A DNA stretch of 64,000 bases from Sesamum alatum (GCA_034509735.1 JACGWO010000005.1:19085264-19149263), one strand, 5' to 3'. Counted from the stretch's first letter, positions 22,825-35,489 are shown. The notes: generated from the letters alone by a model not told the origin. Numbers and translations are program-made.

Positions 22825-24805
22825 TGTTAGAATAGGTGACCATGTAGCCAATCTTGGCAGGCGAAATGTAACCTATGTCTAGACAATTTCAAGGATTTGA
22901 TAAATTATTAATGAATAAGAAGTGGTATTCATTTGGCATTATTTTGTTTGTGTTCACTTTATCTGCTTTATATATCTGTTCACTACACAAACAAAGCCCA
23001 CGGACTGAAAATGTATTTCGGGGACTGGGACTACGCTTGGAGGTAGGTCCATGAAATCAGTCCCGCCGAATCAGTCCGAAAATCTCCAAGTCAAGGAATC
23101 TCGAAAATGGGTACCGAGATTCCCCTTGAGACCTGCACTAAGCATCTGCTGCCGTTTTTCATCGATGGGTGACGAAGGTCGTTTAAGCAGTGTTAGTGGG
23201 TTAGCCTGCTAGGGAGCAGCTGACTGAGGTGACTTGCGGGAACCGTCTTACGGAGGACCTTGAGTAGGGTCGGCTAGGTATGACGTGTGTTCCCGGTTCC
23301 AACAGTACAGGTCAAGTCCTTTGACTTGAGGAACTGCTGAGTTTACCTGTATATTAGGGTTGTATCTTAGATATGGTGAGAGATTGCCAAGAAGCACTTG
23401 AGTAGTCATAAGCCATATCTAGTGCAGCTCCGGTGTACAAAGTGACAGTAGTTTTCAAGAAATGATCTGCCTCCTGTCAAAAGGCATTGACAGTTGAGTC
23501 TCACAAATGCTCTGTGTCTTGTCCCAAAAATCTGTGGCCACAGTAACTGAACAGAAGGGAAGGTTTCCTTTGCGGCGTTTAGTAAAGGACAGACTGACAC
23601 TTAGGTCCAAAATGGGTACCTGCGTTTTCCGTGCCCTAGACCCTAAGTGGTGAGACCGTAGACAGAAGGACAAGTGTACTGTTAGAGCCTAAATGTTCAT
23701 CCCCTCAAATTCACCTAGTCTCTAGTGCCATGGACCGTTGCTAGATGGCCACCCATGGTAATGGGCGGATTCTAGGAATCCGACCAAGTCTAGCTGAAAG
23801 GTGAACCTAAAGAGTCACACACAATCCGCACACATAAAGTATTTAATTTAGAATTAAATATTTGGAGAAATGGAATGATTAAATTAGATATAACCGGGTC
23901 CTTAATTTTCTTGGAAAGAATTAATTCCTTTTATTGGATAAAAGGGATTTATCTAATAAATTAGATTTATTAGAAAATTAATTTAATGGGCCTAGAATAA
24001 ATATTTATATTTATTATATTTATTTATTGCCCTTGGAATATTTAAATAGGTTTTAAATATTCCATTAAATTAAATTAATGATTGAGATTAAAAGGAGAAG
24101 ATGGATGGCTAGGATTAATTTGACTAGGTCAAATTACTACTTTGACTAGGTCAAAATCCTAGTCAAATTAGTCTTCTAGAGTTGGAGTTTGAAAAGGATT
24201 AAACTCCTCGTCTATAAATACTCCTAGTCCTTCACCTTTAGAGAGATGATGAAACTTCAACACACACACACACATACACAACTCGTGTGCCTCTCCCTCT
24301 CTCTCGTCCGCCACTCTCTTTCTCTCTTCCCAAGAATTGTTCTTTTGTGTTAACAATTGAACAAAAAGGTGGATTAATCCCGTTAAGTAATAACGTGGGA
24401 TTGATCCGTCCTCTCCAAATAATATACACTTGTTAGTTCGCTAGCACGACGTACAAGATATATAGGCGGATTGCATGTCACAATTTGGAGGATCTCACAT
24501 ACGAGATTTTGGAGCAAATCGGGGAACAACGCGAGTACCGGTTAGAAGATGAAAATGACAAATCGGTAGGTCTCTTTTATGTTTTCGTCCCCTTTTTCTT
24601 TTCAAATCCTATGGCCTCCATGATTGCTTGTATGTCTTTAATTCATGAGATACACCGAATACCCGAGAACTTCAAGGGCACACCCCTTGAACGTGTTCTT
24701 TATTTTACGCATAAAGCATGTTTAAATTCTGTAATTTAAATTTATACTGCGCTTCCGCATTCGCGCTATTTCCCAGGATGATCCACACGCCTTTCCAGGC
24801 TTTCA
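22825..24805 (+). mobile_element. Solo LTR E of the same Copia family
   Basis: It begins TGTTAGAATAGGTGACC and ends CAGGCTTTCA. It is flanked by ATAAG at 22820-22824 and 24806-24810, and measures 1981 bp. It interrupts unit 2 of the tandem array. A CA-rich run lies near 24258-24280. The end segment GCGCTTCCGCATTCGCGCT is also present in inverse form at the start of LTR F. Confidence 0.92.
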
Positions 24806-26590
24806 ATAAGAAACTTTCTTCTAAAGAAAATATGACTAAATAATGGTATGTTGCGAGTAGAATATGCTGGGAAAAACAAAGAATTGTTGCTACATTAGGT
24901 TGTCATCTAGCAGCACATGCGTGGCCACATCTATTTCGGCTATAATACGAATAAGCATGAAAAATTAAGGTTAAAGCCACAATTGGATTTGAGGAGAAAG
25001 GCTTTAGCTTCCTAAAGCACACAATGCATTCTGATTATATCTGGTGCACTCTTCGTCTCACTTTAGAACATTCGCGGACGACGTACTCATTTAAACCAAA
25101 GCACACGATTATGCCCTTATCCTAAGCCTAATCTCGGGCTTGGTGAATCTTAGTAAACAATCTTTGGGGTTGGACTAAACAAAAGAGAAATAAGGTTTCG
25201 CAACCGTGGATAGATGACCAATACTCCAAACAATCGGAGGGAACGCCAAGTGTTTCTAATCAGTATGAATGATCAATAATTGATTTGATTATAGTAAAAA
25301 GTGTAAGGTTTATTTCAAGAGGCATGATTTGAATCCTGTGCTTAAATATCTACTCGTCCCTTTAATAAATTCGGAATAATGCGAACAACGAGAACTAGGA
25401 GCGAAAGGAAGGATAACATACAGAAGGGTTGCCACATTATGTTGCCATCAAGTAGCACATGCGTGACTGCATCTATTTCGGCTATATTAATATATGAATA
25501 TGCATTAATAATGAAGGTTAAAGCCACAATTGGATTCGACGACAAGGGCTTCAGCTTCCTATGCACACAATACATTCTGATTGCGTCTGGTGCACTCTTT
25601 AGAACCATCGTGTCACTTTAGAACATTCCCTAATGATGTAATCATATAAATCGAACCACACAACGATGCACTTGTGTCTTGGCTTCACCTCGGACATGGT
25701 GAATCTTACTACCCAATCTACGAAATTGGACCGAACAAAAGAGAAATAAGATTCCTTAACTGTGGATATGACTAATACTCCAAACAATCATAGGAAACTT
25801 TAAGTGTTTCCAGTCTACATGAATGACTGATAATTGACTTATTTATAGCAAAAGGCGTAGGGTATAATTCTATAAGCAAGACATGAATCTTGTGTTGAAA
25901 CTATACACTCATTGCTTTAATAAATTCAGATTGATGCGAACAACGAGAACAGAAGCGGAAAGATCGAATGAGAGACCTTTTTATTAAAAAAAAAGAAGAA
26001 TAACTAATGATGTGTTGCGAATAAAATATGCTAGGGAAAGCAATGTAGCACTGCCACATTAGGTTGCCATCTAGCAGCAGATGCATGGTTGAATCTATTT
26101 CGGCTATATATATACAAATAGCCATGGATAACAAATGTTAAAGCCACAATTGGATTCGACTACAAGGGCTTTATGCACACAATACATTCTTATTGCATAT
26201 GGTGCACTCGTTTGATCCATTGTCTCACCTTTGAGCATTCACGGATGATGCAATCATTTAAATTGAAGCACACAACGACACAATTGTGCCTTGGCCTAAT
26301 CCCAGGCATGGTGAATCTTACTAACAAATCTACAGGGTTTGACTAAACAAGAGAGGAATAAAGTTCTGTAACCGCAGATAAATGGCTAATACTCAAATTA
26401 GAAGTGGAAATATGGAATAAGACACCTTCTTTTATACAAAAAAAATAAAAAATAAAAATAAAGATGAACAAATACCGATATGCAGAGAGTAAAATATGCT
26501 AGAAAAAAAAAAGAAGTGTTGCCACATTAGGTTGCCAACTATATTTATCTGACTAGGACATTCATTTCAATTACATCTAGTGCCACAATT

Positions 26591-26954
26591 GGTAGTTAAA
26601 GCCACAATTGTTATTATCTAATTTTATTATTTTATAGACTTGTTAATCAAATTATTATTTAAGTTATCTAGTTTTAACTACTCTTTGTTATACTTATATG
26701 TTTTTATTTGAATTAATTTATTATTTATTTATTTCATAAATATTCACAAATATAATTATTCAAAAGATACCTCAATTTCATAAAAAAGATAAAAGAAAAT
26801 AGACCCATCAGTCAGGCTTCGGTTTAAAGATGGATCCAATTAGGGCCCATTCAAAGGCCCAGGACCAACCATGAACAATACTAGGTTGGTCCTCAACTGG
26901 GCTTTTCAAGCAAGTCCATCTTGAGCCTTGGCTAGACCGGACTACTGTCCACCT
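26591..26954. other. AT-rich spacer between array and Copia C
   Basis: No gene is seen. The first half is AT-rich. At about 26868-26897 there is a short inverted repeat, GGACCAACC and GGTTGGTCC. Confidence 0.5.
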
Positions 26955-27892
26955 TGAGGCCATAGGAATTGATTTAACACTTAAATAATTTTTCTTCTCC
27001 AAAATATATTCATTAATTAGCTGTTTCAATTCCATTAAGGATTTATGTGTGACCGTTTTGGTTCACCTTCAACTAGATTTGCGCTTTTATAAAATGTACA
27101 ATTAAGAACAACTCTATTTTCATAGATTAATTTGATCCCCCCATATAGCAATCATGACACTAGAGTAGGTGAATTATGCGTGAACCTAGGAGCTACGAAC
27201 ACCATGCAGATATGGTCCCTACTTATAATCTCTCGACCAAAATCTAGGGTATGGAATTTGTTACTGGTTCCCAACTTGAACTTTAGTATCTATGTATCTA
27301 CTCTTTAGTTGTATTTTCAATTTCATCAAATCAGGAAAAACACATTTTTCTATTTGATCAACTGACATGGTCGTAGTCTTCATGGAACACATAATGAATG
27401 GAATATAGGAGATTCGTTGTCATCTCTATGATAAGTCGTAGATCTTTTCTTGGAACTCACGAATCGCCACGCATGTTTCGACGATGCTTCAAATATGATC
27501 ATATTGTAACCAAGATTGAAACTACAATTACGTTTACCATGATCAAGTTATAGTCACCTTGTACCAAACGTTACTATGGAACGTCAAGTTTAAAGATTAC
27601 TTAGTGGACTATTGTAACCAAGGAGAGTCAAGTTATACCACTCATGCTTCATGGGTTTCCACATGACATCTTCTGCTCGTCAGTTCAGTGAACTTGATAA
27701 CCCATTACCAAGTACCCACTAATGTCCGCAGATATCAAACATTATTCTTCTATGAAACACAATACTCACCTCATGAATGCATCATGTAGTGCAAGTTTTG
27801 AGTCCTTGTTAATGCTCTATCTTGTTAGATTCTCGACTTGGTTCATACCTTTTTTGAGTACATATAGTTCATTCCGAATCTCATGGCTTCAA
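26955..27892 (-). repeat. Copia C 3' LTR remnant
   Basis: It aligns with the 5' LTR from about 41455 to 42400: shared blocks include TTTAACACTTAAAT, the GTGACC...GGTT...CACCT segment, and CATGAATGCATCA...TAGTGCAAG. It then joins integrase sequence directly at about 27892, without a polypurine tract, so a deletion has removed the LTR start and the end of pol. Confidence 0.65.
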
Positions 27893-28560
27893 ACTATTTT
27901 CCCGAATATATGTCAAACGTTGCCTCTATGAAAGTTTGTAGATCATTATCCAATTGACTGGCCATTGCTAGCATATTGTATCTCTCGGGCGGTGGAAATA
28001 CTCTAGTTGACCTTATGAGAGGTTGTGTATCATTAGTTGATAGTATAGGGGGTGATGTAGGTGTCACTTTTGTCTCAAGCGTTGTTTCACTTGACTCCTT
28101 CAAATAGCAAATTCTCACCTTGGGTTTCAGATGGAAAACATTTTTGCCAAGAACACTGTGTTTTTCGAAACAAACACCTTTTGTTCTAAGGGATCATGAA
28201 ACTAGTATCCCACAGTTTTCTTCGGATACTCAATAAACTTACATAAGGTCGACCTAATGTCCATCTTATCTCACACTAGTCTATTGATGTATGTAGCATT
28301 TCCCGATATTCACAAATATTTATCGGAAAGAGGCTTCCCACACCATATCTCATATGGCATTTTTGGTACGATTTTAGATAGTGCTATGTTAAGTAACTTA
28401 GAAGTTGTCTCCGAAGCACAACCCAAAAACAAGAGAGGCGACTCATCATGAGTCGAACCTTGTCCAACAAGGTTCGATATGTCCTTTCAGCCACGAGATT
28501 GAGCTACAGCGTTGCACGAGCTGTCAATTAAGAGAGAATCTCATTCTCTTTTATGTAAAT
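27893..28560 (-). pseudogene. Copia C integrase fragment and linker
   Basis: Minus-strand frames give RSTRVFPPPERYNMLAMASQ, followed by LDNDLQTF. This parallels the Copia A linker (RKSARVSHAPDRYGFLGLI) at 13410-13470. Further up (28330-28530) lie segments equivalent to the end of the integrase core and the PYEI motif. Many stops and frame changes occur. Confidence 0.68.
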
Positions 28561-28886
28561 CACTACTTAAGTACTCTACATTTTTTCCAATCTAACATAA
28601 TTAATTTTGCATTAACTATCAATATTTTTTAAAAGCCCAAAATAATTATGATTTTTAATAATTAGTCTTAGAGAAATAAAACGGTAGAAATTGTAGCCAA
28701 CCATTGCCGCCACTTGAACATTTTCTGTCAGAGCGACATGCGCAGCGTGCCCGCAAGGCAATGCTTGTGCTCTGCCATGCTGCACAGCTATGCGGCTGCA
28801 TGCAGAACTAGTCTGTGCAGGGCCTGTGCACCACCTGCCTACGTGCAGCCTGGCTACATGGTCCCACGCACAAATCGCATCTGTGC
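28561..28886 (-). other. Copia C leader, part beyond CACTA-1
   Basis: This is noncoding sequence between the integrase fragment and CACTA-1. It includes a GC-rich stretch from about 28690 (GCGCAGCGTGCCCGC and repeated TGTGCA/TGCAC words) that continues after CACTA-1 at 34171-34270. This corresponds to the GC islands of Copia A and B. Confidence 0.55.
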
Positions 28887-28889
28887 ATG

Positions 28890-29610
28890 CACTACAAAAA
28901 AAAGCGGGAATTGAAACGGTAACAGGAACAGTTTTTTTATTATTTGGAACGGTAAATATTTCACTTGAACCTTTTGGACTGCAATTAGAAACGGTTGAGG
29001 AATGGGAGGCTCTCCGTGACAATAAGAGGCGATCCTAATTATTAGGAATGGTAACGAGTTACCGTTCCTATTTGGAAATGATTTTTGGCACCTTCTGGTT
29101 CAACCGTTCCTAATTACCTTTGTACGTATAAATTTATATTTTTGCATTTTGAACACTTTATAACCATTAGGAACGGTAGCATCAAAACTAAATCTCGCAA
29201 TTAGGAACGGTCGTTAGAACATTTTTTGGAATAGTCCCCTTATGTTGTAGATAAAATTTAGCATGGTGTCTGGAATACATGTAGGAACGGTTAGTTGTAG
29301 AGATTAGGACCGGCAACTGGAATATATTTTGTTGCGACCCTTAGGAACGATTTTAGCACTCTATGATTGGAATACCATTTTAGACCGGCTTTTGGTATTG
29401 TCTTTAGAACGAAATCCTAACCACGAAAGAATTGATTCTAGAATACAAGTAGGCACGGTAGGTTCCGTCTTTAGGAACGGTTGACATGTATAGTTGGAAT
29501 GGTTGTTTCATCGGCATTGGGAACGGTAAGTTTTTGAAAAAATCAAATATAGGAACGACGTTGCGCTGATTAACCGTCTAAAGTACCATTCCTAAATAAT
29601 GAATTATTTA
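28890..29610. repeat. CACTA-1 left subterminal repeats
   Basis: Repeated short motifs of the form GGAACGGT, AGGAACGG and ACCGTTCC occur about 15 times in both orientations. They are the usual binding sites for the small CACTA transposase protein. Confidence 0.85.
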
Positions 29611-29787
29611 TTTTTTTTATATTAATAGTTTTATCATTTAAATATAAATTAAATTATTAATAATATTTTGATTATATAATTAATATTTAAATTTGAAAAA
29701 ATGCATAATTTAGAAATAAAAATTATATTAAATACGAATATTATCCGATTTGATTACAAAAAATCAAAATAAAAAAAAATACATAAT

Positions 29788-31373
29788 TTACTCCTCGTCC
29801 CCATCAGCCTCGTCCATCTCGTCAATGTCTGGAAAGGTGGGGTCTCTAAGAGGCCGTGATGGGTCGGCGCCGGAGCGACTGGTCTGCATGTCCTTCATCA
29901 TGCCCATTAGGTCCGCCATCATCTCCTCGAGGTGGCCCAACCGACCCTCCACGTTTGACGAAGGCGCTGGCTCTGGCACGGGAGGTGGCGGTGGCGGTGG
30001 TGATGGTGAGGTAACGATCTGGCTGAGACCCAGGGCCTCAGAACCAAGACCAAATGCCCGGCCCTTGTTCTTGCACCCGACGCAAGTGAGCCACATCTGC
30101 TGCTCAGTCTGTGCCACCGAGCCCTCTGATTCGGAAGCAGGATCCTCAGGGTTGCACGGGGCCTGAGACTGATGATCGTCCATCATTTTCTAGAACATCT
30201 CCTGCAAAAATAATTACAATAAATTACAAAATTTTCAAATATTAAAAAAAATAAATTAGAATGTATTAATTACAACTTACCCGCTACCTCCGCTACCCTC
30301 GACCCGCACCAGCCGCCGTCGGCCATCTTCTTGTAGCATATGGAGAATAACTCCATCTGCTTCACTGGCCGGCCGAGCTGCTCCTCCTGTAAAAAGAAAT
30401 GGGAAACAGTTATTACAATTTAATAGTAATAAATAATTGAAATAACATTAGATATCTTATTATTTTCCGCTTGTGCATACCGACGGAGACAGATCCCCCG
30501 CGGTACACAGTAGCGGATGCGGCTGGGTTGGTGTTCCGGTTCGCCTTGTTCTTCTCGCACTCCTGCTTGAACTCCGGGGAATCCTAGTACAGGAGGAGCT
30601 GCCGCTAAACCTCATTTGCCAGCCATAGAGGCTTCTGCAGGGATTGTCTGGCGAGGACGAACTTATTCCTCAAGAACTTTTCCACCAAAAGACGGATGAT
30701 CTTGAACATCGACTCGTCGTCGCGTCCCACCAGTACGTCATCTATAATAAAAAATATATATATAAATATATATTAACTTAGATTGTTAAATTATTTAAAA
30801 ATAAAAATTAATTGTCGTTACCTTCAAACTCTCAAACTAGAAATGCTGGTGCTCTGGCGGCACCTTGCGCAAACTGCCCCAAGGATGGGGATAGTGTCCT
30901 CGCATGACCGCGTACATGCGCTCGTGGATCTTCCGATCATGACTGAAATTATAAAATAATTAGTATGACATAAAGGAATTAATTTAAATTACAAAAAATA
31001 ATTTTAAAATATAAATTGTACCTCGCATCGGCGAGTGTGATGTACTGGCGCGCGGATGGTGGTGGGGCCGATGGGGGTGGTGGTGGTGGTGGTGGGGCAG
31101 CCCATGGACGGGCCGGATCGACCACCGGTGCATAGTGGATGGTCGGGGCTGCTGATCCGGCGCAGCGGTAGATGCACCGGGCTACTGATCCAGCGTAGGT
31201 GGTGTGGGTGCCTGCTCTGACGGTGGTGGTGGTGGTGGTGGTGGTGGTGGTCGGAACACTGTTTCCCCATCCTGGGAAGCAACACCGGCCGGCGGTATAG
31301 CCAATTCGCCGCGACCGCGGCCACGACCACGGCCACATCCACCTCCTCAAGGTGAAAAATCCCGACCAGACAT
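29788..31373 (-). pseudogene. tnp1-like CACTA gene (plant transposase, Ptta/En/Spm type), five exons
   Basis: Five exons can be laid out with GT-AG borders at every intron: 31373-31022, 30942-30822, 30741-30481, 30386-30281 and 30201-29788. The start MSGRDFSP with a Gly/Arg-rich segment is usual for the family; a Pro/His-rich segment follows from GGT repeats. Exon 2 has MRGHYPHPWGSLRKVPPEH. Exon 3 has SPEFKQECEKNKANRN and YRGGSVSVG, a strong family signature. Exon 4 has PVKQMELFSICYKKM, and exon 5 ends with an acidic tail. In-frame stops lie in exon 1 (just after FSP), exon 2, exon 3 and exon 5. The protein would have bound the subterminal repeats. Confidence 0.82.
31065..31255 (+). repeat. 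GGT microsatellite tracts
   Basis: Two GGT runs (about 31075-31098 and 31217-31252) lie in exon 1 of the tnp1-like gene and give Pro or His runs on the minus strand depending on frame. Confidence 0.85.
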
Positions 31374-31554
31374 TATCTACAAAATACATGTAAGTATCAA
31401 TTTATTTCAATAATTAAAATTTTTCTAATTTATTCTAATATATATGCAAACTAAATTCTAAAACTGTACATATTTATACTAAATACCATAATTTTACCCT
31501 AAAATTGCACTAGTCCTTCAAATTATCATATTTTTAATTATCGAATTTTTTAAA

Positions 31555-31790
31555 AAATATTCAAATTTTCAGATTTTTAAAAAAACACATTTCCAGATTT
31601 TCAAAAAAATTCAAAATTCCAGATTTTTAAAAAATTCAAATTTCCAGATTTTTAAAAAATTCAAAATTCCAGATTTTTAAAAAATTCAATTTTCCAGATT
31701 TTGAAAAAAATTCAAATTTTCAGATTTTTGAAAAATTCAAAATTCCAGATTTTTAAAAAATTCAAAATTGCCCAAAAATTTTAAAATTTA
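31555..31790. repeat. Minisatellite of about 26 bp in CACTA-1
   Basis: About nine imperfect copies of CCAGATTTTTAAAAAATTCA occur in a row. The array sits just past the point where the tnp2-like frame ends (31896), replacing the rest of that gene. Confidence 0.8.
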
Positions 31791-31895
31791 CAGAAAATTA
31801 CATACAATTTACAAAAAAATTTAGAAAATTTTCAGAATTTGAAAAAATTAAAACTTCCAGATTATAAAAACAGAAAAAATTAAAATTTTCAGAAT

Positions 31896-33271
31896 TTTTA
31901 AAACATTAATGCGGCATGGATCATGAATGCCTGGTTTGTCGCAGTATCGTGCGTACGTACACCCACATGCCATAAATTCTGCAACTCCTCGATCAACGGC
32001 TCCAAGTAGACATTGATAAGACGTTTGGAATTCGATGGGCCAGGGATCACCATCGTTAGGAACATATACTCAGACTTCATGCACATTTCGGTGGGAGATT
32101 GTACGGTATAAGTATCACGGGCCAACATGAGTAAGTTTTACCATACTGACCGTGCGGTGCAAACCCATCCGTGCACAACCCAAGTCTAACATTCCTCGGT
32201 TCAGCTGCAAAATCAGGATACGTCCGGTCAAAATGCTTCCAAGCCTCTGCATCCGACGGATGACACATGGATCCTTCCTCCGTCTGATGGCTCGCATGCC
32301 AAGTCATATGCTCTGTTGTGACCTCCGACGCATACAACCTCTGCAGTCGAGGGGTAATCGGTAGATACCTAAGAATGGCATACGGGGACTTCTTGTGTTT
32401 AGGATTTCTGTCCCTGGTGGGCTTGTACCTAGCGTCTGCACAGAACTTGCAATATTCCAAATCAATATCGTCTTTCCAGTACAACATGCAACCGTTTTTG
32501 CAAGCATCAATCTTCTGAACTGGTAAACCCAATTCTCTTATCAATTTCTTCGTATTGTAATAATCGACGGGGAAAGTGTGATCGCGGGGCATTACAGTAT
32601 CAGCCCACTGGCATAACCGATCATATATATGCTCGGAAAAACCCCCTTCGGCCTTTATATTCACCAAAGAGGAAATTGACACCAACTGAGAGGTGGTGCA
32701 ACCATTCCACAAAGGTTGGTCCGTAGCATGAACTACATCAAAAAAACAGTCTGACAAGCCAGACACATACTCATAGGGCCCCGAATCGTAATATGAACTA
32801 GGACCCACATCAGATGGACAATACCGAGTACCATCATCAGTTTGTCCATCCTGGTTGTACGAAGACCAGAATGATGGCCCGGCGGCATCGAATACCATCC
32901 TCTGCGCCCAATCCATCTGAGCCGCATCACCCCAATGCGAGCTACCCTCCTTCTGAATGGGTGGCGTTTGCTGCTGCACAGGGGGCGCTGTCAATGCTTC
33001 AAAATATTCCTGTACCCCTCTCCTCACCATGCGAAGTCTAATTGTAATACTCTGGCATAAACCCTTTCATACACAAATCAAAATTTACCTCGTCTGGTGT
33101 TTTGAACCGTTCGTTTTTGCACTTCCGCCAGGGACACTTAATCTTGTCCCCGTCCATATATGCACGCTGAGACTTGGCCTATTCTAAAAATATTGTAACA
33201 CCATCCTCAAACTCCGGCGTCACACCCAGGACGTCTCGATCATACATCCATTTCCTCAACTGTCTTAACAT
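31896..33271 (-). pseudogene. tnp2-like CACTA transposase, truncated
   Basis: The frame begins near 33271 with MLRQLRKWMYDRDV, and a transposase-associated domain follows (IKCPWRKCKNERF, then FMPEYYN and SHGE). A frameshift near 33030 leads to the open stretch 33030-32077, which holds the Tnp2 core: KKLIRELGLPVQKIDACKNG, CMLYWKDD, PYAILRYLPITPRLQRLYAS, NVRLGLCTDGFAPHG and YSCWPVILIPYNLPP. A second shift near 32090 continues with MCMKSEYMFLTMVIPGP and ends at IHAALM (31900). A normal Tnp2 runs several hundred residues further, so the C-terminal part is deleted. Confidence 0.9.
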
Positions 33272-33499
33272 GATTGGTCCTACGTATAATTCACAACAAT
33301 AATTAAATGACGAGAATAAATTAATTAATATATGCAAAAATAATAGAATTTTGCATACTTACCTGAGCAAAACACCTATCAATATCAATGCAAAATTCGC
33401 ACTCGGTAATTGATATGTTCGATTTTGCGTATAAAGAATCAAGGGGGGGAGTTACAAATACAAAATGAGTTGGAGACTAAGTATAAGAACAATGAAAAA

Positions 33500-34167
33500 G
33501 AAGGGGGACATATATATACATTGGAACGGGTATTGGAATATTATTTGGAACACAAAACTAGCTGTTGAAATATAGCTGTTGTTCCAGCTTTAGGAACGGT
33601 CTCAGGAGAGGCAACAGGAATGGTAAAGTTACCGTTGTAATATAGTCGTTAGAGCATATTACGAACGGTATGAGGCACAACAAAAATGGACCGTTCCTAC
33701 TTGGAGTACAGTTTGGACCGGTACTTGTAACACAGTTGCACTTACTATATACCCATAATTTGGAACGGTAATTGCATCACATTTTTCCCCATGGCGTAAA
33801 AGGGCCTTCTGTAGGACTACATGTTGGAACGGTCAGCCAACCGGTCCAAATTGACACGAACTTTGGAACACATACAGTAACGGTCAGTGTTCCCGGTCGG
33901 CTTGCCGTTCCAAATCTCACACATGTGTTCCAAATTGAAGTCCAAAATATATCAGGTCCCCTTTAGGAACGGTTATAGGTGTATAAATTGGCTCGCCATT
34001 TTTTTGGCACTCTAATAGGAACGGCCGGACCGTTCCTATTAATTTCTATTACAATTAGCACGACTGTGACGTCATCAACGGTTTACCGTTCCACAACAGT
34101 TCCTACAACTGTTCCTACGTGGGACGGTCGTCCCTAACTGTTCCTATTCTCGTATTTTTTTGTAGTG
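33500..34167. repeat. CACTA-1 right subterminal repeats
   Basis: Many copies of GGAACGGT, ACCGTTCC and near variants occur, mirroring the left end. Confidence 0.85.
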
Positions 34168-34170
34168 ATG

Positions 34171-34474
34171 CATCCCAATGCACGACAAAGTGCAGGCACC
34201 ATCCTGCTTGTAGCCCTGTGGTGCCCCTGACTGTGTGGCTGCGTGCATAGCATATCCATGTGTCTGGCTGTGAAACGGTACCACCAAAAAAAAATCTTTT
34301 TTTTTTTTTTCTGAATATGTTCACAACATGGAACGATACAAAATAAAATTTTCAACTTTTAAAACATGCTCACAAATTAAATCCAACACAACATACAATT
34401 CAATACATAAAATGAATTAACTTACTATTTAATCAAAATTAAGTCACATAAATTCAATTGACATGCTTGATCGG
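34171..34474 (-). other. Copia C leader next to the primer site
   Basis: This is noncoding. The first 100 bases are the GC-rich island that CACTA-1 split. It includes an A-run and T-run near 34286-34310. Confidence 0.6.
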
Positions 34475-34486
34475 GCTCTGATACCA
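34475..34486 (-). promoter_or_regulatory. Copia C primer binding site
   Basis: The minus strand reads TGGTATCAGAGC, one base inside the LTR end at 34488. It sets the orientation of Copia C. Confidence 0.88.
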
Positions 34487-35489
34487 CTGTTAGTTTCATA
34501 TAGGCTCCAAGAGGCTAAGCATTATAGAATTTTTTTTTTAAAAAATAAATCAGATAAAGCTTTCACATTGCACATCTCGTTGCTACTACGATGTGGATCT
34601 CACGCATTAGAAGACTTCAATGTAATTGGTCAAGTGTAAATATCTTTGTGCACTCCTAATGATACAGATGACGTGACTGTCCTCAAGGACAATCCCTTCC
34701 CTAGCTGCATGCAAACAGCTCCATCCTTTCACCAAAGGATCGCCTCGTTTGTCCGTTCACTACAAGAAAAAAGGCTTTTACCTACCATGTAAGAATCGTA
34801 GAAAAAAACTGAAATTCGTAGCAAAAACCTTTTGCTATGAATTCGCTACGAATTTTGTCCGTAGGGTATAGTGGCGTAGCAAAAGCTTCGTTATGAACAA
34901 AATCCATAACAAATACCCTTTTGCAATGGAAATTTTGAATTTGTTACGACATCATTTTCGTAGCAAAAAAAAGTGGCAAAAATAGCCATTATTTGCAATG
35001 GTAATCGAGTCGCAGCGACTACTTGGTTATCACTAGGAAAAAATAGCTTTTTCTACAAGAAAAAATTCGAAGTAAAAGCAACAAAAAATATCATCGCCTT
35101 TTTGCTACGGAGCTCTAGTTGTAACAATAAGATCTTACATTAACTTTTATTATACATTTTTTAGGAAAATTATTTATTTTTATGATTTTATTTATATTTA
35201 TTATTGAAAGTACTCTTAAATAATCAATATATCTAAAAATTAAATTACATTAGAACCAATTTGCTTATAATTAAAGAAGTATCATAGAATAACTTGCACA
35301 TGATATAAAACTAATATTTGTACCAATATTGAATAATACAATTAATCAACCTGTATATCACTAGCATATATTACAAATCTAACACTCTCCTTCTCATTGA
35401 AAATGCCAGCACCACGCCAAGAGATAAAGGACCAGCTAAGTCTAACATCAGTAATATTCAAAAAGTTTATCAAAGCATACCTCATTGTA

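Larger units (their letters stand above)
21976..26590. repeat. Tandem array, about 0.6 kb units, 4.5 copies
   Basis: The landmark TGACTAATACTCC or its variant recurs at 22005, 22622, 25215, 25769 and 26383. After removing solo LTR E and its duplication, the spacings are 617, 607, 554 and 614 bases. Other shared blocks in each unit are AAAGCCACAATTGGATT, AGGTTGCCATCTAGCAGCA and TCGGCTATAT. The copies differ by many substitutions and small gaps, so the array is old. Confidence 0.88.
28890..34167 (-). mobile_element. CACTA-1 (En/Spm type) DNA transposon
   Basis: It starts CACTACAAAAAAA and ends TTTTTTTGTAGTG, flanked by ATG at 28887-28889 and 34168-34170, the 3 bp duplication typical of CACTA elements. 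Both ends carry many copies of GGAACGGT or its inverse, the subterminal transposase binding repeats. Inside are two minus-strand genes, tnp2-like and tnp1-like, both decayed. The element could have moved only with help from another copy. Confidence 0.95.

Noticed and set aside
21976..26590. Could the tandem array be a CRISPR array or an rDNA spacer?
   Set aside because: Units are about 600 bp and diverged, with no short identical repeats and unique spacers, and no rRNA gene is adjacent.
29750..30166. Plus-strand open frame of 138 residues with a Gly run
   Set aside because: It is the antisense shadow of exon 5 of the tnp1-like gene, where the minus strand has splice sites and family motifs.
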